NCBI GenBank assembly: GCA_013362835.1
Contig: JABFVJ010000233.1
Span: 1-8,814, forward strand
DNA: 8,814 bases
Origin: Nonomuraea sp.
GTDB lineage: Bacteria > Actinomycetota > Actinomycetes > Streptosporangiales > Streptosporangiaceae
Direction of reading: 5' to 3'
This document shows positions 5,163 through 8,814 of this stretch, one piece after another. Made by a program: the position numbers and the translations under genes. A model generated the notes under the pieces. That model was not told where the DNA came from and made no database searches. It saw only the letters and a list, made by a program, of their open reading frames with translations. Each line of letters begins with the position of its first letter. Positions within the stretch are counted from its first letter, which is position 1.

Positions 5163-6452
5163 TCACTCCTGCCACCATTCCGCGTCGTCCTCGGCCCTGG
5201 CCTCGACCTTGGGCGCGGGCGTCGTGGGCGGCGCGGCGGGCTCGGCGACCGGCGCGGCGATGGCGGGCTTCGGCGGGGCCGCGGCGACCGCGGGCTCCGG
5301 CTCCAGGCCCGGCAGGGCGGCGCCGCCGAGCAGCTGACGCAGCTGGGCGAGGTGGCTGGTGATGCTGTCACGCTGCCTGGTCAGCTCGTCGACCTGGCGC
5401 TGCATCGTCGTACGGGTGCGCTCGGCGTCGTTCTTCGCCTCGGTGACGATCGTGTCGGCGCTGGACTTGGCCTCCGCCATGATCGTCTCGGCGCTCTTGC
5501 GGGCGTTCGCGACGAGCTGCTTGGCGTGCAGGTCGGCCTCGCGGCGCGTCTGCTCGGCCTGCTGGGTGGCCTTCGTGGCCCGCGACTCGGCCGTGGCGGC
5601 CCGCTGCTCGGCCTCGGCGACCATCTTCTGCGTGTTGGCCTGCGCGGTGGCGTGGCGCTCGGCCTCCTGGCGCTCGGCGTCCTCGCGACGGGAGGCGAGC
5701 TGGATCTCGAACTCCGCCTCGTCCTGCGCCCGCTTGGCCTCCGACTCCTCCAGCACCCGCTGAGCCTGCGCGCGCATCTCGTCGGCCTGCCGCTTGGCGG
5801 TGGTCAGCACCTCGTCGCGCTCGCGCTTGGTCGAGGCGCGCAGCTGCGCGACCTCGCGCTCGGTCGTGGTGCGGAGCTTGGCGATCTCCCGCTCGGCGTC
5901 GGCCCGCTTCTCCGCCACCTCGTGGTCGGCGGTGGCCCGCAGCTTGGCGGCCTCGCGCTCGGTGGTGTTGGTCAGCTCGTCGGCCTCGCGACGGGCGGTC
6001 GAGCGGATCTCCTCGGCGTCCCGCTCGGCGGTCGAGCGCATGTCGTCGGTCTCGCGTGTGGCCTGGGCCCGCTTCTCGGCGGCCTCGGCCTCGGCGGCGG
6101 CCCGCAGATCGGCGGCCTCGACCTTGGCGGCCGCCTTGATCTCGTTGGCCTCGGTCCTCGCGGCCTGGACGAGCTCGGTGGCCTGCTCCTCGGCCAGGCG
6201 CAGCAGCTGCTCGATGCGGGCGCCGAGACCTGAGTACGTCGGACGCTCCTGCTCCTGCAGCTGGCGCTGGGAGTCGGACAGGTCACGCTGCAGGCTGGTG
6301 AGCTGCTCCCTCGACTGGCGCAACTCCAGATCGAGCTGCTTGAGGTGGTCGTGGACCTGGTGCCGGTCGTAGCCCCTGAGCACGACGTCGAACTCGCGTG
6401 CCGGGGCGTCCTCGAAGAAGTTGTTGAGCTGGGCGTCGATGTCGGACTGCAT
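5163..6452 (-). CDS. DivIVA-like hendecad coiled-coil protein (Scy/FilP-type polar cytoskeleton protein)
   Basis: Seen: 429 residues from the ATG at 6450-6452. The N-terminus has a DivIVA-like segment REFDVVLRGYDRHQVHDHL (about 19-37) and a first coil (38-70). Then come YSGLGARIEQLLRLAEEQA (73-91), a very long Ala/Glu/Arg-rich coiled coil (about 82-375), a Pro/Ala linker (380-415) and an acidic-aromatic tail EDDAEWWQE. Residues 86-239 are 14 uninterrupted 11-residue repeats; a further block runs at 304-358. No membrane segment. Known: in S. coelicolor the genes beside epimerase and thiolase are scy and filP, encoding a large tip-organising scaffold and a filament former that work with DivIVA in polar growth; such proteins are often mis-named cellulose-binding. 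Inference: this is the locus counterpart, acting at hyphal tips. The SD is weak (AGGA about 13 bases upstream); no better start was found. Confidence 0.85.
   Translation of the reverse strand: MQSDIDAQLNNFFEDAPAREFDVVLRGYDRHQVHDHLKQLDLELRQSREQLTSLQRDLSDSQRQLQEQERPTYSGLGARIEQLLRLAEEQATELVQAARTEANEIKAAAKVEAADLRAAAEAEAAEKRAQATRETDDMRSTAERDAEEIRSTARREADELTNTTEREAAKLRATADHEVAEKRADAEREIAKLRTTTEREVAQLRASTKRERDEVLTTAKRQADEMRAQAQRVLEESEAKRAQDEAEFEIQLASRREDAERQEAERHATAQANTQKMVAEAEQRAATAESRATKATQQAEQTRREADLHAKQLVANARKSAETIMAEAKSSADTIVTEAKNDAERTRTTMQRQVDELTRQRDSITSHLAQLRQLLGGAALPGLEPEPAVAAAPPKPAIAAPVAEPAAPPTTPAPKVEARAEDDAEWWQE
5736..6197 (-). repeat. 33-bp imperfect tandem repeats encoding 14 hendecads
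   Basis: Codons 86-239 of the coiled-coil gene read as 14 consecutive 11-residue units of the form xA-x-x-x-A-x-x-(L/I/M)-x-(A/S/T), with small or aliphatic residues at unit positions 2, 6 and 9, e.g. TAERDAEEIRS, TTEREAAKLRA, DAEREIAKLRT. At DNA level this is a degenerate 33-bp period. The pattern indicates a weakly right-handed or straight coiled coil; it is intragenic and is not CRISPR or mobile DNA. Confidence 0.8.
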
Positions 6453-6492
6453 GGAGGCTCGATCCTGGGTTGTCGAGACGGCTACACGGGCC

Positions 6493-6599
6493 GGACGGGG
6501 GGTTCGGGGCACCCGAGCCAGGAGCCTGTGCCTCACGGCAGGCTCCCTGTCCGGTGGGAAGCCAGCGTACTCCGCTGGTGCCACCTTCGGGCCCCGTCC
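6493..6599 (-). other. Potentially structured leader of the coiled-coil gene
   Basis: Seen on the minus strand of the 193-bp gap between epimerase and coiled-coil genes: GGACGGGG (6592-6599) can pair with CCCCGTCC (6493-6500), enclosing three hairpins. These are GGTGG/CCACC plus CCAGCG-GAGTA-CGCTGG (6553-6585); GGAGCCT-GCC-GTGA-GGC-AC-AGGCTCC (6521-6546), with a GNRA-type GTGA loop; and TCGGG-TGC-CCCGA (6504-6516). The GNRA hairpin is the strongest element. Long-range 8-bp pairings are expected by chance in GC-rich DNA, so the closing stem is only a suggestion. No known riboswitch class is recognised. Confidence 0.3.
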
Positions 6600-6609
6600 A
6601 GCTTTCTGC

Positions 6610-6634
6610 GTGACTAGTTACTTATGGAGAGTAA
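6610..6634. promoter_or_regulatory. AT-rich dyad, likely promoter/operator region of the coiled-coil gene
   Basis: Seen: an island of low GC just past the epimerase stop containing GTGACTAGTTAC (6610-6621, a 10-of-12 palindrome about ACTAGT) and TTACT-N7-AGTAA (6618-6634). The minus-strand copy includes CATAAG, a passable -10, but no clear -35. AT-rich islands of this kind in such genomes usually mark promoters, and the dyads could bind a developmental regulator. Which regulator cannot be told from this alone. Confidence 0.35.
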
Positions 6635-6645
6635 TGGGGGCTTTT

Positions 6646-7068
6646 CTAGCGCGGGGCCGCTTGGACCAACTCGGTGAGCATTCCTCCGACGTCTTTGGGA
6701 TGCAGAAACGCGATCTGCGACCCCATGGAACCGTGTCGCGGACGTTCGTCGAGCACCCGCACGCCCTTCTCGTTGATCTTAGTCATGGCCTCGGTGACGT
6801 CGGAAACCCCGAAGGCCACATGGTGGACACCCTCGCCCCGCTTGGCGAGGAATTTTCCCACAGGTGAGTCCTCGGAGAGAGGTTCGAGCAACTGAATGTA
6901 GGAGCCCCCGCCTTCGCCGTCGGCGATGTGCAGCATGGCCTCCTTGACGCCCTGCGCCTCGTTGACCTCTCGCGCCACGACGGTCAGCTCGAACGTCTCC
7001 GCGAAGAACGCGATCTTCTCTTCCAGGTCGTGGCAGGCGATCCCGATGTGGTCGATGCGCATGAACAT
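6646..7068 (-). CDS. mce: Methylmalonyl-CoA epimerase
   Basis: Seen: 140 residues of a VOC-fold protein made of two babbb modules: MRIDHIGIACHDLEEKIAFF ... SYIQLLEP, then GEGVHHVAFGVSDVTEAM ... HPKDVGGMLTELVQ. The four metal-ligand positions are kept: H7, Q59, one of H82/H83, and E133. Known: the enzyme interconverts (R)- and (S)-methylmalonyl-CoA between propionyl-CoA carboxylase and B12-dependent mutase, feeding propionate and branched-chain carbon into succinyl-CoA and supplying polyketide extender units. Start: ATG at 7066-7068 has GGAGGTAGG upstream; in-frame ATGs at 7084-7086 and 7060-7062 are alternatives. It is upstream of, and in line with, the coiled-coil gene and divergent from the thiolase. 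Length, motifs and neighbours make this a firm call. Confidence 0.94.
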   Translation of the reverse strand: MFMRIDHIGIACHDLEEKIAFFAETFELTVVAREVNEAQGVKEAMLHIADGEGGGSYIQLLEPLSEDSPVGKFLAKRGEGVHHVAFGVSDVTEAMTKINEKGVRVLDERPRHGSMGSQIAFLHPKDVGGMLTELVQAAPR

Positions 7069-7154
7069 TGTGTGGCCTACCTCCATAGCGGACGAGCTCC
7101 TACTCGTGGGTATGGTGTCAAAGAACCCCTCATGAGCACAGGAGGCCGCCGCCA
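7069..7154. promoter_or_regulatory. Divergent promoter region between epimerase and thiolase
   Basis: Seen: plus-strand TATGGT (7111-7116) is a candidate -10 for the thiolase, whose SD AGGAGG (7140-7145) lies nine bases before its ATG. On the minus strand TTGACA (7116-7121) is a consensus -35 for the epimerase, although the best following -10-like hexamer (TAGGAG) is only 13 bp away. The two elements share a base, so polymerase binding in one direction would exclude the other. Assignment of both is tentative. Confidence 0.35.
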
Positions 7155-8336
7155 ATGTCCAGTTCCGTCATCGTCGCCGGAGCTCGTACCCCCATCGGCA
7201 AGCTGCTCGGCGCCCTGTCCGGGCTGCCCGCCGTCGAGCTGGGCGGCATCGCCATCAAGGCCGCGCTGGAACGTGCCGGAGTGGCCCCCGAGGCCGTCCA
7301 GTACGTCATCATGGGCCAGGTCCTCCAGGCCGGAGCGGGTCAGATCCCCTCCCGCCAGGCCGCCGTCAAGGCGGGCATCCCGATGACCGTGCCCTCGCTC
7401 ACCGTCAACAAGGTCTGCCTGTCCGGCCTCGACGCCATCGCCCTGGCCGACCAGCTCATCCGCGCCGGCGAGTTCGACATCGTGGTCGCGGGCGGCATGG
7501 AGTCCATGACCAACGCCCCCCACCTGCTGCCCGGCCTGCGCAAGGGCGTCAAGTACGGCGGCTCCGAGGTGGTCGACTCGATGGCCCACGACGGCCTGTT
7601 CTGCGCCTTCGACCAGTGCGCGATGGGCGAGTCGACCGAGCGGTACAACGCCAGGCTCGGCATCGGCCGCGAGGAGCAGGACGCCGTGTCGGCCCGCTCC
7701 CACCAGCTCGCCGCCGCGGCCATCAAGAACGGCGTGTTCGAGGAGGAGATCGTCCCCGTCGAGATCCCCCAGCGGCGCGGCGAGCCCGTGATCGTCAAGG
7801 AGGACGAGGGCGTACGCGGCGACACGACGGCCGAGACCCTGGCCAAGCTGCGGCCGGCCTTCGCCGCCGACGGCACGATCACCGCCGGCTCGGCCTCCCA
7901 GATCTCCGACGGCGCGTGCGCGGTGGTCGTCATGTCGAAGGCCAAGGCGGAGGAGCTCGGCCTGCCCTGGCTCGCCGAGATCGGCCGTCACGGGAACGTG
8001 GCCGGCCCCGACGCGTCGCTGCAGTCCCAGCCCGCCAACGCCATCAAGCACGCGCTCGGCAAGCAGGGCCTGACCGCCGCCGACCTCGACCTGATCGAGA
8101 TCAACGAGGCGTTCGCGAGCGTGGTGCTGCAGTCGGCCAAGGAGCTCGGCGTCCCCCTGGACAAGGTCAACGTCAACGGCGGCGGCATCGCACTCGGGCA
8201 CCCGATCGGGGCGTCGGGGGCGAGGATCGTGCTGACGCTGGCGTACGAGCTGAAGCGGCGCGGCGGCGGTCTCGGCGCCGCGGGCCTGTGCGGCGGCGGC
8301 GGCCAGGGCGACGCCCTCATCATCCGCGTCCCCTGA
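7155..8336 (+). CDS. Acetyl-CoA C-acetyltransferase (thiolase)
   Basis: Seen: 393 residues, typical of tetrameric biosynthetic or degradative thiolases. The N-terminal [12 protein letters not shown] is followed by the acyl-accepting cysteine C88 in [22 protein letters not shown] (113-123), NEAF (317-320), the catalytic H349 in [17 protein letters not shown] and C379 in [11 protein letters not shown]. All catalytic residues are intact. Known: thiolases condense two acetyl-CoA to acetoacetyl-CoA, or cleave 3-oxoacyl-CoA at the end of fatty-acid and isoleucine degradation. Start: ATG at 7155 with AGGAGG nine bases upstream. Context: divergent from methylmalonyl-CoA epimerase, which fits a role in branched-chain amino acid and propionate flux, since isoleucine breakdown ends in a thiolase step that makes propionyl-CoA. 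The chain-length preference cannot be told. Confidence 0.96.
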   Translation: MSSSVIVAGARTPIGKLLGALSGLPAVELGGIAIKAALERAGVAPEAVQYVIMGQVLQAGAGQIPSRQAAVKAGIPMTVPSLTVNKVCLSGLDAIALADQLIRAGEFDIVVAGGMESMTNAPHLLPGLRKGVKYGGSEVVDSMAHDGLFCAFDQCAMGESTERYNARLGIGREEQDAVSARSHQLAAAAIKNGVFEEEIVPVEIPQRRGEPVIVKEDEGVRGDTTAETLAKLRPAFAADGTITAGSASQISDGACAVVVMSKAKAEELGLPWLAEIGRHGNVAGPDASLQSQPANAIKHALGKQGLTAADLDLIEINEAFASVVLQSAKELGVPLDKVNVNGGGIALGHPIGASGARIVLTLAYELKRRGGGLGAAGLCGGGGQGDALIIRVP

Positions 8337-8345
8337 CCCCCGGCC

Positions 8346-8630
8346 TCAGCCCCGCCCGCCCGAGCCCTTGTTCGGCGCTGCCACGAGCTCGCATCGCCCG
8401 TCCACGCACGACCGTCGCAGACGTCCCATCGAGATCGTCTGCATCAGGCCGATGGCCCAGCACGTCGGGCAGCCGCGGAACGCGAGCACGCCCAGCGGGG
8501 CGAGCAGCAGGCTGACCAGGCCGACCCATGGGATGAGCGCGACCGAGGCGATCAGCGCCCCGAACCCCAGCGCCCCGCGCGCCAGGTGCCGGGGCAGCGA
8601 CGCGCTGGCGAAGCTCCGGGGCTCAGACAT
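8346..8630 (-). CDS. Small two-helix membrane protein with four cysteines, function unknown
   Basis: Seen: 94 residues from the ATG at 8628-8630, with GAGGAG six bases upstream. A basic N-terminus (1-18) precedes a hydrophobic region of about 33 residues (19-51) that can form two short helices around P34 or a hairpin. A cysteine-bearing cytoplasmic or external segment follows: GCPTCWAIGLMQT (C54, C57), then RRSCVDGRCEL (C75, C80). The paired CxxC and CxxxxC could bind a metal or form disulfides. It does not match the HxxxCxxC zinc anti-sigma motif. Context: its first eight bases overlap the end of the sigma factor gene, so the two are translationally coupled; it is convergent with the thiolase, nine bases away. 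I know of similar uncharacterised actinobacterial proteins but no function. Confidence 0.8.
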   Translation of the reverse strand: MSEPRSFASASLPRHLARGALGFGALIASVALIPWVGLVSLLLAPLGVLAFRGCPTCWAIGLMQTISMGRLRRSCVDGRCELVAAPNKGSGGRG

Positions 8631-8814
8631 GGTGGTCTCCTCGTGTGGGGTCGTCGAGCAGGTGGTGCAGGGTCGCGCGGGCGCGGTGCAGGCGGGACTT
8701 CATCGCCGGGACGCTCAGGCCCAGGGCGTCGGCGACCGTACGGCCGCTCAGGCCCTGGACGTCCCGCATGATGAGCACGCGGCGCTGGTCGGTGGGCAGG
8801 CCGGCGATGGCGGC
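8623..8814 (-). CDS. RNA polymerase sigma factor, ECF-type (C-terminal region 4 only)
   Basis: Seen: the last 63 residues, running in from the window edge. They form a sigma region 4 helix-turn-helix: AAIAGLPTDQRRVLIMRDVQGLSGRTVADALGLSVPAMKSRLHRARATLHHLL, with the typical PxxxRxVLxMRDV, then AxALGLSVPAxKSRLHRAR, ending in DDPTRGDHHV. Known: this domain recognises the -35 element. The short tail after region 4 indicates an ECF-like factor without a C-terminal extension domain. The stop TGA (8623-8625) lies inside the start of the next gene. Residues upstream, including region 2, are outside the window, so the ECF subgroup cannot be given. Confidence 0.92.
   Translation of the reverse strand, partial: AAIAGLPTDQRRVLIMRDVQGLSGRTVADALGLSVPAMKSRLHRARATLHHLLDDPTRGDHHV

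Noticed and set aside
5736..6197. Regular 33-bp period considered as a CRISPR array or minisatellite
   Set aside because: The units are degenerate, contiguous without spacers and stay in frame as coiled-coil codons.
5139..6233. Long plus-strand open frame rich in Gly/Leu/Arg opposite the coiled-coil gene
   Set aside because: Its repetitive low-complexity product is the mirror of the 33-bp hendecad repeats. It has no SD or family motif, and the minus-strand frame has a DivIVA-like domain and the expected neighbours.
7077..8201. Long minus-strand frame opposite the thiolase
   Set aside because: It is a shadow with Asp/Gly/His bias, and the thiolase frame has every catalytic residue.

Overview
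The window is GC-rich throughout, with strong G/C third-position codon bias, frequent GTG starts, tight gene packing and no recognisable mobile element, tRNA, rRNA or CRISPR array. The families present point to a filamentous high-GC actinomycete: a DivIVA-like hendecad coiled-coil protein of the Scy/FilP type next to methylmalonyl-CoA epimerase and a thiolase, a CxRxHGxPxFP secreted protein, and an OmpR/HK pair. My best guess is the Streptosporangiales or a relative of Streptomyces, but the sequence alone does not fix the genus. It reads as ordinary core or near-core chromosome, not a genomic island.

Left part (1-2496). A two-component system lies on the minus strand (a sensor kinase cut off by the window edge, and an OmpR-type regulator, with a 4-bp ATGA overlap). 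It is divergent from a small exported protein with two cysteines. The roughly 110-bp spacer between them carries repeated GTTAC/GTAAC half-sites at about helical spacing, a plausible binding site for the regulator. A FabG-like short-chain dehydrogenase follows on the plus strand.

Middle (2501-5048). A leaderless-secretion CAP/PR-1 domain protein (minus) meets the dehydrogenase tail to tail and is divergent from an alpha/beta hydrolase (plus). The hydrolase overlaps convergently by 41 bp with an AI-2E family membrane protein (minus). The CAP gene has an inverted repeat that would bury its ribosome binding site.

Cytoskeleton and metabolism block (5049-8336). On the minus strand, methylmalonyl-CoA epimerase is followed by a 429-residue DivIVA-like/hendecad coiled-coil protein. 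A nested hairpin with a T-rich tail then separates it from the AI-2E gene. Divergent from the epimerase is a complete acetyl-CoA C-acyltransferase (thiolase). In Streptomyces coelicolor the same neighbours (epimerase, thiolase) flank scy and filP, the polar-growth scaffold and filament genes. Here one mid-sized gene occupies that place.

Right edge (8346-8814). The end of an ECF-type sigma factor overlaps by 8 bp with a small two-helix membrane protein carrying four cysteines. This is a translationally coupled pair that could be a sigma factor with an unconventional membrane partner.

The most interesting points are the reduced Scy/FilP-type locus with its uninterrupted 11-residue repeat block and structured leader, the nested hairpin at 5065-5138, the SD-sequestering hairpin of the CAP gene, and the coupled sigma factor/Cys membrane protein pair. 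I see no convincing wholly new multi-gene system.
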